Part shown: positions 28,355 to 37,375 of the stretch, piece after piece
Layout: each line of letters begins with the position of its first letter
Numbering within the stretch: position 1 is the first letter of the stretch
Origin: Pseudonocardia parietis
GTDB taxonomy: Bacteria; Actinomycetota; Actinomycetes; Mycobacteriales; Pseudonocardiaceae
Direction: 5' to 3'
DNA length: 64,000 bases
Assembly: GCF_017876315.1 (NCBI RefSeq)
Contig: NZ_JAGINU010000001.1
Location: forward strand, 1,302,001-1,366,000
The notes under the pieces: model-generated
The model's input: only the letters and a program-made list of their open reading frames with translations
Told to the model about the DNA's origin: nothing
Database searches by the model: none
Translations under genes and position numbers: made by a program

Positions 28355-29986
28355 ATGCCCGGACCCGTCCTCGACGAGCTCGCCGCCCGGTACCTGGTGC
28401 CCGGCACCCCGGACTGTCCGACGTTCCGCGAGGACAGCGAGTGGCATCCGGTCGTCGACGGCGTCGAGTACTTCGCCCGGTTGCGCGAGCTGTTCGACCG
28501 GGCCGGTCCGGGCGACACGGTGCTGATCGCCGGGTTGAACCTGGAGCCGGGGATGGATCTGTGCGGCGCCGAACCCGGTACGCCGGGGTACGAGTCCCTC
28601 GCCGACCGGCTGACCCGGCTGGCGGAGGCCGGCGTCGACGTCCGGGTGCTGCTGACCGCGGCGCTGTTCTCCGGTTCGGTGCCGGGCGTGGCGATCGGCC
28701 CGTTCCGGGCGAACGCGTTCGCCGTGCTGGAGCTGCGCCGCCGCCCGGCGCTGTGCGGCCGGGTCGTGCTGGACTGGTCCGGCTCCGGGATCGGCTGCCA
28801 CCACCAGAAGGTGGTGCTGGCGCACGTCGGGGGTGAGCTGACCGCGTTCGTCGGTGGACTGGACATGTCGTCCGACCGGTACGACGCCGAGCCGCACGAC
28901 CGGCTCTCGATCGGCGACGAGCGCTGGGGCTGGCACGACGGCGCCGTCCGGCTCCGGGGGCCCGCGGCGGCCCGTGTGTGGGAGGTCTACCGCGCCCGCT
29001 GGACCGAGGCGGTGACCCTGCCGCCCCGCCGGTTCATGGTGACGCCCGTGGACTGGGCCGAGATGAACCCCGGGCCGTTCCCGCCGGCCCTGCCGCCCGC
29101 CCCGCCGTGCCCACCGCGATCCGCGCCGGGCACGGCCGTGCAGGTCCTGCGGTCGTTCCGGCCGTGGAAGATCGACCACTTCGGGATGCTCTACCGCAGG
29201 CACTGGACGGTGCTGCCGCGCTACGGCGTCCAGGAGGTCTACCACGCGCTCGCCGCCGCGATCCGCGCCGCACAGCACTACATCTACCTGGAGGACCAGT
29301 ACTTCTACGAGGTCCCCGGCGGACGGCGCGCGTTCCGGCTCTACGGCCTGCTCCGGGACGCCGCCGCCCGCGGGGTGCGGATCGTGCTGGTCTGCTCGGG
29401 CCGCAAGGACCCGACCGAGCACGGAGTCAACAAGCTCCGGCGGCGGGTCACCGGCGACGTCCAGCGTGACGTCATCGACAAGCTCGAGCCGGCCGACCGC
29501 GGCAACGTGATCATGCACCGGATCGAGGACCTCACGGTGCACACCAAGCTGACGCTGATCGACGACGTGTTCGCCGCCGTCGGGTCGGCGAACTTCTTCT
29601 CCCGCTCCATGCGCGGCACCGACACGGAGCTCAACACCGCGCTGGTCACCACCGGCGACCAGGTGCGCGACCTGCGGGTCCGGCTGTGGGCGGAGCACCT
29701 GCGCACCGAGCTCACCGACGAGCTGCGGCCCTACCTGGAGGACCTGGACCTGGCGATCGGGATGTGGCGGCCGCAGTGGCTGCCGCCGGACGCACCGGCC
29801 GGGACCTGGCGGGTGGCCGGCTACCCGGCCGGGTTCGAGCCCGCCGAACGCGTGCTGGTTCCGGTCGGGCCGTGGCCGGAACCGTCGCCGAAACCGCTGC
29901 GCCGCGCCGCCCACGGTGCACGCCGGGGGGCCGCGCGCGTCGCGGAGTCCGGGCGGCGGGCCGGACGACGGATGTCGTCGTCCTGA
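28355..29986 (+). CDS. Phospholipase D-family phosphatidyltransferase/hydrolase
   Basis: 543 residues from ATG 28355. Two HKD-type motifs are visible. HHQKVVLAH near residue 150 has His where the first motif normally has Asp, and VHTKLTLIDDVFAAVGSAN near 395 is canonical. Spacing and length fit cardiolipin synthase or phospholipase D-like enzymes. No signal peptide is seen, so it is probably cytoplasmic or peripheral. The C-terminus is Arg/Ala-rich. Substrate unknown. Confidence 0.83.
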   Translation: MPGPVLDELAARYLVPGTPDCPTFREDSEWHPVVDGVEYFARLRELFDRAGPGDTVLIAGLNLEPGMDLCGAEPGTPGYESLADRLTRLAEAGVDVRVLLTAALFSGSVPGVAIGPFRANAFAVLELRRRPALCGRVVLDWSGSGIGCHHQKVVLAHVGGELTAFVGGLDMSSDRYDAEPHDRLSIGDERWGWHDGAVRLRGPAAARVWEVYRARWTEAVTLPPRRFMVTPVDWAEMNPGPFPPALPPAPPCPPRSAPGTAVQVLRSFRPWKIDHFGMLYRRHWTVLPRYGVQEVYHALAAAIRAAQHYIYLEDQYFYEVPGGRRAFRLYGLLRDAAARGVRIVLVCSGRKDPTEHGVNKLRRRVTGDVQRDVIDKLEPADRGNVIMHRIEDLTVHTKLTLIDDVFAAVGSANFFSRSMRGTDTELNTALVTTGDQVRDLRVRLWAEHLRTELTDELRPYLEDLDLAIGMWRPQWLPPDAPAGTWRVAGYPAGFEPAERVLVPVGPWPEPSPKPLRRAAHGARRGAARVAESGRRAGRRMSSS

Positions 29987-30079
29987 TCCACTCTCCTTTC
30001 GGAGGTGTTGGCACCGCACGCCGCCGGGGGCGAGGATGTGGCCCTGATCGCACTGCGCACCGTCGAGGAGAACAACGTC

Positions 30080-31750
30080 GTGACCTCCCCCGCCGCCGGA
30101 ACCCCGGTCGTCCCCTCGTACGCCTCCGGGACCTCGGACACCCCGCTGCTCGGTGACACCATCGGCGACAACTTCGACCGCACCGCCGCGGCGTTCGGCG
30201 ACAACGACGCACTGGTCGAGATGTCGACCGCTCGCCGCTGGACCTACTCCCAGCTGCGCGAGGACGTCGACCGGCTCGCCTGCGGCCTGCTCGCCGCGGG
30301 CGTCCGGACCGGGGACCGGCTCGGCATCTGGGCGCCGAACATGGCCGAGTGGACGCTGGTCCAGTACGCCACCGCGAAGCTCGGCGTCGTCCTGGTCAAC
30401 ATCAACCCGTCCTACCGGACGCACGAGCTGGAGTTCGTGCTGAAGCAGGCCGGGATCTCGACGCTCGTCGCGGCGCGGGAGTTCAAGACGTCGAACTACG
30501 AGAAGATGATCGGCGAGGTCCGGGGGGACTGCCCGGACCTGCAGCGCGTCGTCATCATCGGGTCGGGCGAGTGGACGGCGCTGGCCGGCGGCGGTGCCGC
30601 TGCCGACCGGGCCGAGCTGGCCGAGATCCAGGCGTCGCTCACCGCGGACGACCCGATCAACATCCAGTACACGTCCGGGACGACCGGGTTCCCGAAGGGC
30701 GCGACGCTGTCGCACCACAACATCCTCAACAACGGCTACTACGTCGGCCGGCTGTGCGGTTACACCGAACACGACCGGGTCTGCATCCCGGTGCCCTTCT
30801 ACCACTGCTTCGGCATGGTCATGGGCAACCTGGGCTGCACCACCAACGGCTCCACCATGGTCATCCCGGCCCAGGGCTTCGACCCGAAGGCGACGCTGAA
30901 GGCCGTCGAGCAGGAGCGCTGCACCTCGCTCTACGGCGTCCCGACGATGTTCATCGCCGAGCTCAACGACCCGGAGTTCGAGTCCTACGACCTGTCCAGC
31001 CTGCGTACCGGGATCATGGCCGGCTCGCCGTGCCCGGTCGAGGTGATGAAGCAGGTCGTGGAGCGGATGGGGATGGGCGAGGTGACGATCTGCTACGGCA
31101 TGACCGAGACCTCGCCGGTGTCGATCCAGACCCGCGCCGACGACTCGCTGGACCGCCGGGTCTCCACCGTCGGCCGGGTGCACCCGCATCTGGAGGTCAA
31201 GATCGTCGACCCGGCGAACGGGAAGACGGTGCCCCGCGGCGAGGCCGGTGAGCTGTGCACCCGCGGCTACTCGGTGATGCTCGGCTACTGGGACCAGCCG
31301 GAGAAGACCGCCGAGGTGATCGACCGGGCGCGCTGGATGCACACCGGCGACATCGGGGTGATGGACGACGAGGGGTACGTCAACATCACCGGCCGGATCA
31401 AGGACATGGTGATCCGCGGCGGGGAGAACGTGTACCCCCGGGAGATCGAGGAGTTCCTCTACACCCACCCGGACGTCCTCGACGCGCAGGTCATCGGGGT
31501 GCCGGACGAGCGCTACGGCGAGGAGCTCTGCGCCTGGGTCATCCTGCGCGAGGGTGCGGCGGAGATGACCGCCGAGTCGCTGCGCGAGTTCGCCACCGGC
31601 AAGCTCGCGCACTACAAGATCCCGCGCTACGTGCTGGCCGTCGACGAGTTCCCGATGACGGTCACCGGCAAGGTCCGCAAGGTGGAGATGCGGGAGAAGT
31701 CGGTCGGCCTGCTCGGCATCGGCGAGACCGGCAACCTGCGTGACGCCTGA
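30080..31750 (+). CDS. AMP-dependent fatty acyl-CoA ligase
   Basis: 556 residues from GTG 30080, which has GAGGAG nine bases upstream; the frame stays open back to 30005 without a better site. Adenylate-forming enzyme with [12 protein letters not shown] (P-loop), [17 protein letters not shown] and the catalytic Lys in MTVTGKVRK near the end. Similar enzymes (ACSF2/FadD type) activate medium- or long-chain fatty acids. [21 protein letters not shown] is the usual hinge. Monocistronic. Confidence 0.88.
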   Translation: MTSPAAGTPVVPSYASGTSDTPLLGDTIGDNFDRTAAAFGDNDALVEMSTARRWTYSQLREDVDRLACGLLAAGVRTGDRLGIWAPNMAEWTLVQYATAKLGVVLVNINPSYRTHELEFVLKQAGISTLVAAREFKTSNYEKMIGEVRGDCPDLQRVVIIGSGEWTALAGGGAAADRAELAEIQASLTADDPINIQYTSGTTGFPKGATLSHHNILNNGYYVGRLCGYTEHDRVCIPVPFYHCFGMVMGNLGCTTNGSTMVIPAQGFDPKATLKAVEQERCTSLYGVPTMFIAELNDPEFESYDLSSLRTGIMAGSPCPVEVMKQVVERMGMGEVTICYGMTETSPVSIQTRADDSLDRRVSTVGRVHPHLEVKIVDPANGKTVPRGEAGELCTRGYSVMLGYWDQPEKTAEVIDRARWMHTGDIGVMDDEGYVNITGRIKDMVIRGGENVYPREIEEFLYTHPDVLDAQVIGVPDERYGEELCAWVILREGAAEMTAESLREFATGKLAHYKIPRYVLAVDEFPMTVTGKVRKVEMREKSVGLLGIGETGNLRDA

Positions 31751-31776
31751 CCGCGAGGGCTGCCGAGCGGTATCAT
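31747..31776 (+). promoter_or_regulatory. Candidate promoter of the cold-shock gene
   Basis: CTGACC (31747-31752) and TATCAT (31771-31776) with an 18-base spacer resemble a housekeeping sigma promoter; the -35 box overlaps the upstream stop codon. It would give a leader of about 95 bases before GTG 31879. The leader can fold through CGTCCGG and CCGGGCG. Confidence 0.45.
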
Positions 31777-31878
31777 GACGGCGACGCGTCCGGGGGCTTT
31801 ACCGGCTCTCCGGGCGCGTTCGTCGTGCACGCAGGAAGTCGCAGCAATCGCGGTAGTCGCTAGGAATCGAGGAGCACG

Positions 31879-32265
31879 GTGCCCACCGGCAGGGTCAAGT
31901 GGTATGACGCGGAGAAGGGCTTCGGCTTCCTCTCCCAGGACGGCGGTGAGGACGTCTACGTGCGCAAGGCGGCGCTGCCGTCGGGCGTGGAGGCGCTCAA
32001 GTCCGGGCAGCGTGTCGAGTTCGGCATGGCCGAGGGCCGGCGTGGCCCGCAGGCGCTGTCCGTCCGTGTGGTCGAGAAGCAGGCGTCCGCGGTGGAGAAC
32101 ACGCGGCGTCCCGCCGAGGAGCTGCACGGCCTGATCGAGGACATGATGGGGCTGCTCGAGAACAAGATCCAGCCGGCGCTGCGGCACGGCCGCTACCCGG
32201 ACCGCAAGACCTGCAAGCTGGCCGCCGAGGTCGTCCGCGCCGTGGCCCGGGACCTGGACGGCTGA
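31879..32265 (+). CDS. Cold-shock domain protein with C-terminal extension
   Basis: 128 residues from GTG 31879. Residues 1-66 are a cold-shock (OB-fold) domain with [17 protein letters not shown] (RNP1) and DVYVRKAAL (RNP2, with Arg where many have His). It binds single-stranded RNA or DNA. The extra 60 residues ([20 protein letters not shown] onward) are predicted helical and are a feature of a longer actinobacterial Csp subtype. The long leader is consistent with post-transcriptional control. Confidence 0.88.
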   Translation: MPTGRVKWYDAEKGFGFLSQDGGEDVYVRKAALPSGVEALKSGQRVEFGMAEGRRGPQALSVRVVEKQASAVENTRRPAEELHGLIEDMMGLLENKIQPALRHGRYPDRKTCKLAAEVVRAVARDLDG

Positions 32266-32307
32266 CCCGCCCGAAATGCCCGGGGCCTGCCGGGCGTTGA
32301 CCCGGTC

Positions 32308-33246
32308 GTGCGCCTGTCGTTGCTGGACCGCTCGCGGACCCGGGCCGGGGAACCGGACTCGGCCGCGCTGCGCCACACCGTCGACCGTGCCCGCCGCGCG
32401 GAACGGCTCGGCTACCACCGGTTCTGGGTGGCCGAGCACCACGCCGTGCCCGGGATCGCGTCCGGCAGCCCGCCGGTACTGATGGCGGCGGTCGCCGCAG
32501 CGACCGGGCGGATCCGGGTCGGCTCCGGCGGGATCATGCTGCCCAACCACCAGCCGCTGGTCGTCGCCGAGCAGGTCGCGATGCTCGCCGCACTCCATCC
32601 CGGGCGGATCGACCTGGGGATCGGGCGCTCGCCGGGGTTCACCGAGCCGGTCCGCCGGGCGCTGCGGGCCGCGGGCTCCGACGACGCGGCGTTCCGGGCC
32701 GGGCTCGACGAGCTGCGCTCCTACCTCGACGGCACCGGACCGGTCACCGCCCGGCCCCGCCTGGACAGCGCGGTCCCGTTGTTCCTGCTGGCCACCGGCG
32801 CGGGCCTGACCCTCGCCGGTGAGCTGGGGCTGCCGGTCGTCGCCGGTGGGTCGGTGCTCGACGACCGGGCCGCCCTCGACACCTACCGCGCTCGGGCCGG
32901 GGACGCCGCGCACCTGGTGGTGTCCGCGGACATCCTGGTGGGGCACCCCGACCTGGCGCTGCCCGAGGCGTGGGCACTGGCCGCGGCCCGGACGACGGGG
33001 GAGTTCCCGCCGCTGGAACCGCCGGACCCGGACCGGTGGACGACCCGCCGTCAGCGGCAGGTCATGGAGTCCGCACTCGCCCGCACCATCGCCGGCGACG
33101 AGGACACCGTCGCCGAGGGGCTCGACGCGCTGGTGGAGCGCACCGGGGCGGACGAGCTCCTGGTCAGTTCGTCGACCTGGGACCTCGACGCCCTCGCCGA
33201 GTCGGACGCGGCCCTGGCCGGGCTGCTGGTGGGCGCCCCGGTGTGA
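32308..33246 (+). CDS. LLM-class flavin-dependent oxidoreductase (MsnO8-like)
   Basis: 312 residues from GTG 32308. Bacterial luciferase-like TIM barrel: LGYHRFWVAEHHAVPG, IRVGSGGIMLPNHQPLVVAEQ and the nearby PGRIDLGIGRSPG are characteristic of the MsnO8 subgroup. It likely uses FMN or F420. No linked substrate genes help define its reaction. It lies 42 bases after the cold-shock gene. Confidence 0.83.
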   Translation: MRLSLLDRSRTRAGEPDSAALRHTVDRARRAERLGYHRFWVAEHHAVPGIASGSPPVLMAAVAAATGRIRVGSGGIMLPNHQPLVVAEQVAMLAALHPGRIDLGIGRSPGFTEPVRRALRAAGSDDAAFRAGLDELRSYLDGTGPVTARPRLDSAVPLFLLATGAGLTLAGELGLPVVAGGSVLDDRAALDTYRARAGDAAHLVVSADILVGHPDLALPEAWALAAARTTGEFPPLEPPDPDRWTTRRQRQVMESALARTIAGDEDTVAEGLDALVERTGADELLVSSSTWDLDALAESDAALAGLLVGAPV

Positions 33247-33403
33247 TCCGGCCGGATGCGTCCGCCCGGGTCTGATCCGGCCGGATGCGTCTGTCGGTGA
33301 TCATCCGTCCAGTGCCGATCGATGCCACGCACGGCACCGATCGGCACTGATCGGACGATCACGCACGCGCGATGGCACCGATCGGCACTGATCCGACGAT
33401 CAC
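33244..33403. repeat. Two pairs of short direct repeats between convergent genes
   Basis: TGATCCGGCCGGATGCGTC occurs at 33244-33262 and 33273-33291. A second unit beginning GGCACCGATCGGCACTGATC occurs at 33333-33352 and 33374-33393, each followed by SGACGATCAC. Each unit contains a self-complementary core (CCGGCCGG, CCGATCGG). The block separates the convergent LLM and lipoprotein genes and probably serves as a bidirectional terminator. Confidence 0.55.
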
Positions 33404-33432
33404 CCGTGGCCGGGGTGGCCGGTGGCCATGGG

Positions 33433-33936
33433 TCAGGGCTGCGGCTGCTCCCCGATCAGGATCCAGGTGGCGCGGATCGGGAACTCGAGGTCCTGGGTCT
33501 GCGGGTCGATGGCCGGGGGCGGCCCGAACAGCTGCACCTGGACGGTGACCAACCGGTCGGTCTCCTCCGGGAGGGTCAGGGTGAACTCGGTGCGTGAGCC
33601 GGGTGTGGCGATCTCGCTGCGCTGCTCGATCGGCTCCGGGTCGTCGCCGCGGGTGAAGGCGTAGGCGACCTGCCACGGGCCGGACGACACCTCCTCGGGG
33701 ACGGTGATCCGGATCGGCGTGCCCGGCGCGACCGCTGCGGTGACCCGCGCGTTCGGGTCCTCGGTGCAGTTCTCCATCCGGTTGTCGCAGAACTGCGTCG
33801 GGGCCGCGGTCAGCGCGGTGCCCGCGACCTCGAAGGTGACGGTGGGGGGAGCGCCACCGCACCCGGCGAGCAGGACGGCGGCCACGGCGAGCAGCCCGGC
33901 GAGCGCGCGGACCGACCGGCGGGGGCGGGTGATCAC
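33433..33936 (-). CDS. DUF2771-family lipoprotein
   Basis: 167 residues from GTG 33936 with AGGGTGG upstream; GTG 33945 is an alternative. Arg-rich N-terminus, hydrophobic helix and lipobox LLAGCGG with the lipidated Cys near residue 25, so it is attached to the outer face of the membrane. The mature part is beta-rich, with two Cys in FCDNRMENC. DUF2771 proteins are conserved next to a transporter in related actinobacteria, as here; function unknown. Confidence 0.82.
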   Translation of the reverse strand: MITRPRRSVRALAGLLAVAAVLLAGCGGAPPTVTFEVAGTALTAAPTQFCDNRMENCTEDPNARVTAAVAPGTPIRITVPEEVSSGPWQVAYAFTRGDDPEPIEQRSEIATPGSRTEFTLTLPEETDRLVTVQVQLFGPPPAIDPQTQDLEFPIRATWILIGEQPQP

Positions 33937-33987
33937 GTCGACCACCCTACGGATCCCGGTGTGCGCGGCGGCGTGCGCCGGGGCCGG

Positions 33988-35577
33988 TCAGCGCACCGCG
34001 GGCGTGACGGCCGGAGGCACCGGGCGGGCGCCGAGCCCGGGGACGAGCGTGCTGCCGCGGCGGATCGCGGCCGCCTGCAGACCGAACATCCCCACCACGC
34101 AGGCGACGATCACGAACCCGGTGCGGAACGTGTCGTGCGGGGCCAGGACGCCGATCGCGCCGCCCAGCACCCAGGCCATCTGCAGCACCGTCTCCGAGCG
34201 CCCGAACGCCGACGCCCTGGCGTGCTCCGGCAGGTCCCGCTGGACCACCGCGTCCAGGCTCACCTTCGCCAGCGCGCTCGCCGTGGACGCGACCAGCGCG
34301 ACGACGACGGCGGCCGGCACGCCCGGCAGCACCGCGGCCCCGGTGGCGGCGAGCAGCGCCGCGAGCGCGGCGCCCAGCACCACCGGCTCGACCCGGTCGA
34401 ACCGGCTGCGGGCCCCGACGGCGTTGCCGAGGAACAACCCGGCCCCGGCCGCCGCACCGACCATGCCGATCACGAGCACCTGGCCGACCGGATCGCCGTC
34501 GGGGGCGTGCTCGGTGCCCTCCTTCACCACGAACGCGACGAACAGGGTCAGGAACCCGGTCAGCACCCGGACCGCGCCGGTGCCCCACAGCGCGACCAGC
34601 ACCGACCGCGTCGCGGGGGCCTTGGGCCGGGCCGACCGGCGACGGCCGGCCGGGACCGCCGCGGTGACCTCGCCGGCGGTCGACTCGACCCGCCGCGGGA
34701 CGCGCAGGCAGAGCAGCACACCGGCGAGGCCGAGCGCTGCAGTCCACCACAGCGCGCCGGGCGAGCCGAACGTCCACGCGGCGCCCACGGCCACCGCGCC
34801 CGCCACGGCGCCCGCGGCCATGCCGAACGTCGTGAGGCGGGAGTTCGTCGTCGCCAGGGTGATCGACGACGGCAGCACACGCGGCGTCACCGCGGCCTTG
34901 AGCACCATGAACGACTTGCTCAGCACCATGATCCCGAGCGCCGCCGGGTACAGCACCCAGGTGTCGAGGTGGAACACCAGGACCACGGCCAGGGCGGCCC
35001 GCCCGGCGCAGGACACCGCCATCGCGATCCGCCTGCCGCGCTGCAGCCGGTCCAGGGCCGGGCCGATGACCGGGGCGACCAGCGCGAACGGGGCGACGGT
35101 GATCGCCAGGTACAGCGCGACGTTGGCCTTGGACTCGGCGGTCGCGGCCGCGAAGAACAGTGTGTTCGCCAGCGCGACGGCCACCGCGGCGTCGAGCGCG
35201 TGGGTGAGCATCGTGGCGTAGGTGAGCGCGGTGAGCCCCGAGCGGTCCGCGCCGTCCGCCGTCGCGGCGCGCCGGAACAGCGCGACCGCCCGCCCGCTCA
35301 GCTCCCGGGTGCGGTGCACGGCCACCCGGGTCACGGTGATCTTCCGCGGCACGGAGGCCGGCCCGGGCCGTGGCAGCTCCTCGGTCGCGGGGTGCCCGGA
35401 GGATCCGCGCAGCGTCGCGTCCGAGGCGATCGGGGTCGTGCGCGGGTCCCGGGGCCCGGTCCGCCCGGAAGGATCCGTGCGCGGGTCCCGCGGCCCGGCC
35501 CGACCGGAGGGGTCCGTGCGCGACGACGGCCCGGCCGCCGTACGTGCCCGGCGGCGCCGGAACGGGTTGGCTGCCAC
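33988..35577 (-). CDS. MFS-family transporter
   Basis: 529 residues from GTG 35577. About 12 transmembrane helices begin near residue 115. The first 100 residues are a hydrophilic Arg/Pro/Ser-rich cytoplasmic tail containing a duplicated stretch (TDPSGRAGPRDPR, then TDPSGRTGPRDPR). FGRSETVLQMAWVLGG near the C-terminus is a recurring motif in this transporter group. Substrate unknown. It reads toward the DUF2771 lipoprotein gene with 51 bases between and is probably co-transcribed with it. Confidence 0.83.
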   Translation of the reverse strand: MAANPFRRRRARTAAGPSSRTDPSGRAGPRDPRTDPSGRTGPRDPRTTPIASDATLRGSSGHPATEELPRPGPASVPRKITVTRVAVHRTRELSGRAVALFRRAATADGADRSGLTALTYATMLTHALDAAVAVALANTLFFAAATAESKANVALYLAITVAPFALVAPVIGPALDRLQRGRRIAMAVSCAGRAALAVVLVFHLDTWVLYPAALGIMVLSKSFMVLKAAVTPRVLPSSITLATTNSRLTTFGMAAGAVAGAVAVGAAWTFGSPGALWWTAALGLAGVLLCLRVPRRVESTAGEVTAAVPAGRRRSARPKAPATRSVLVALWGTGAVRVLTGFLTLFVAFVVKEGTEHAPDGDPVGQVLVIGMVGAAAGAGLFLGNAVGARSRFDRVEPVVLGAALAALLAATGAAVLPGVPAAVVVALVASTASALAKVSLDAVVQRDLPEHARASAFGRSETVLQMAWVLGGAIGVLAPHDTFRTGFVIVACVVGMFGLQAAAIRRGSTLVPGLGARPVPPAVTPAVR

Positions 35578-35662
35578 GGACTCATTGTGCAGAGGGGGAC
35601 CGACATCGGTGGTGTGCTGTCGACGGCCGGGCGCGTCGTCACCCGCGCGGCGCAGCGAACGG

Positions 35663-36475
35663 TCAGGCAGGCGGTACCGCCAGCCGTACCCGGTAGGTCG
35701 CCGGCCACAGCTTCCCGGTCAGCAGGTACTCGTCGCCCGCCACGTGCGCGATGCCGTTGAGCACGTCGGCGCCGGAGCGACGGGCCGGGTCCAGCAGACC
35801 GGAGGCGTCGACGACGGCGTCCACCACGCCCGTCGCGGGGTCGATGCGGACGATCCGGTCGGTCTGCCACACGTTCGCCCACACCCGGTCGCCGACGCAC
35901 TCCAGCTCGTTCAGCTCGCCCTGCTGCGCGCCGTCCAGCGTCACCGCGACCGAACCGGTGGGGGCCAGGTCGCCCGGCTCGTGGAAGTGCAGCCGGTCGG
36001 TGCCGTCGGAGCGGACGATCCGGCCCGTGCCCGGGTCGCCGGAGAGGCAGATCCCCCACCCCTCGCCGTCGACCGGGACCTCGCGCCGCGGCCGCAGGGT
36101 CGCCCGGTCCCACTCGATCGCGACGCCGTCCTGCCAGGTCAGCTGCCAGATCCGGTCCCCGACGACGGTGATCCCCTCCCCGAAGTACGACGGCGGCAGC
36201 GGGCTCGCCGCCCGGACGGCCCCGGTGACCGGGTCCAGCGCCCGGATCTCGGACTCGCCGACCCGGCCGGTGCCCTCGTAGAGGATGCCGTCGTGCAGCT
36301 CCAGGCCCTGGCTGAACGCCGCGGGGTCGTGCGGGAGCTCCGCGAGCACCTCCGGCCGGACGACCGGGACGGCTCCGGGAGCGGGTGCCGGAGAGGCCGC
36401 GGCGCCGCAGCCGCTCAGCGCGACGACGAGCAGGAGCAGCAGCACGACGGGGCGGCCTCGGGCGCGGGTGGGCAC
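35663..36475 (-). CDS. Glutaminyl-peptide cyclotransferase, secreted lipoprotein form
   Basis: 270 residues from GTG 36475. N-terminal signal with lipobox ALSGCG. The mature protein is a five-bladed propeller of the bacterial/plant glutaminyl cyclase family: PHDPAAFSQGLELHDGILYEGTGRVGES and GELNELECVGDRVWANVWQTDRI are hallmark stretches. It forms N-terminal pyroglutamate on exported proteins. Divergent from the DUF3027 gene with a 39-bp gap. Confidence 0.88.
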   Translation of the reverse strand: MPTRARGRPVVLLLLLVVALSGCGAAASPAPAPGAVPVVRPEVLAELPHDPAAFSQGLELHDGILYEGTGRVGESEIRALDPVTGAVRAASPLPPSYFGEGITVVGDRIWQLTWQDGVAIEWDRATLRPRREVPVDGEGWGICLSGDPGTGRIVRSDGTDRLHFHEPGDLAPTGSVAVTLDGAQQGELNELECVGDRVWANVWQTDRIVRIDPATGVVDAVVDASGLLDPARRSGADVLNGIAHVAGDEYLLTGKLWPATYRVRLAVPPA

Positions 36476-36514
36476 CGCCCCAGGATGCCCGGGCCCGGGT
36501 GGCACACTGGTGAG

Positions 36515-37375
36515 GTGACTGCTGGTGAGCATTCGGCCTCCCCCGAGGGGCCCGCTGCGCCCGAGGCGACCGCACCGCCGGAGTCCACCGGCGCCGCGGT
36601 CCCGGCCGAACCGCGCCCTGCGCCGCCGCACCTGTTCGACGCCGTGGACTCCGCACGGTCCGCCGCCGTCGAGGAGGCAGCCGACGAACTGGGCCGTTCC
36701 GCCGCGGTCGCGGCGGTGGGCGCGCACCTCGGTGCCGTCGCCGAGGACGACGGTTCGGTCACCCACTCGTTCGCCGCCGAGCTGGCCGGCTACCGCGGCT
36801 GGCGCTGGGCCGTCACGGTGGCCAGCGCCGGTGCCGGCGAGCCGGTCACCGTCTCGGAGTCGGTGCTGTTGCCCGGCTCCACGGCGCTCGTCGCGCCCGA
36901 CTGGGTGCCGTGGGACCAGCGGGTCCGGCCCGACGACCTCAAGCCCGGTGACCTGCTGCCCGTCCCGGCCGACGACCCGCGCCTGGTGCCCGGGTACCTC
37001 GACTCCGGCGACCCGGCCGTCGACGAGCTCGTCCGGGAGGCCGGTCTCGGCCGCGAGCGCGTGCTCTCCGCCGAGGGCCGGCTGGCCGCGGCCGAGCGCT
37101 GGCAGGCCGGCGACCGCGGCCCGGCGGCCGAGATCGCCCGCTCCGCACCCGCGTCCTGCGGGACCTGCGGGTTCCTGGTGCCGCTGGCCGGGGCGTTGCG
37201 GGGCGCGTTCGGGGTGTGCGCCAACGGCTCGTCCCCGGCCGACGGGCAGGTCGTCGCGGCCGGGTTCGGATGCGGTGCGCACTCCTCGGTCTCGGACCCG
37301 TCCGGATCCCCGGTGTACGTCTCCGCCCTGGTCTACGACGACGGTGTGGACCTCGAACCGGTCGGTTCGCACTGA
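36515..37375 (+). CDS. DUF3027-family protein
   Basis: 286 residues from GTG 36515. The family is restricted to actinobacteria. The core begins at LFDAVDSARSAAVEEA and includes the conserved GYRGWRWAVTVA and WVPWDQRVRPDDLKPGDLLP. A Cys pair CGTCGFLVPLAG plus CANG and CGAH near the C-terminus suggests metal binding. Function unknown. It abuts the sacsin-like gene. Confidence 0.87.
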   Translation: MTAGEHSASPEGPAAPEATAPPESTGAAVPAEPRPAPPHLFDAVDSARSAAVEEAADELGRSAAVAAVGAHLGAVAEDDGSVTHSFAAELAGYRGWRWAVTVASAGAGEPVTVSESVLLPGSTALVAPDWVPWDQRVRPDDLKPGDLLPVPADDPRLVPGYLDSGDPAVDELVREAGLGRERVLSAEGRLAAAERWQAGDRGPAAEIARSAPASCGTCGFLVPLAGALRGAFGVCANGSSPADGQVVAAGFGCGAHSSVSDPSGSPVYVSALVYDDGVDLEPVGSH

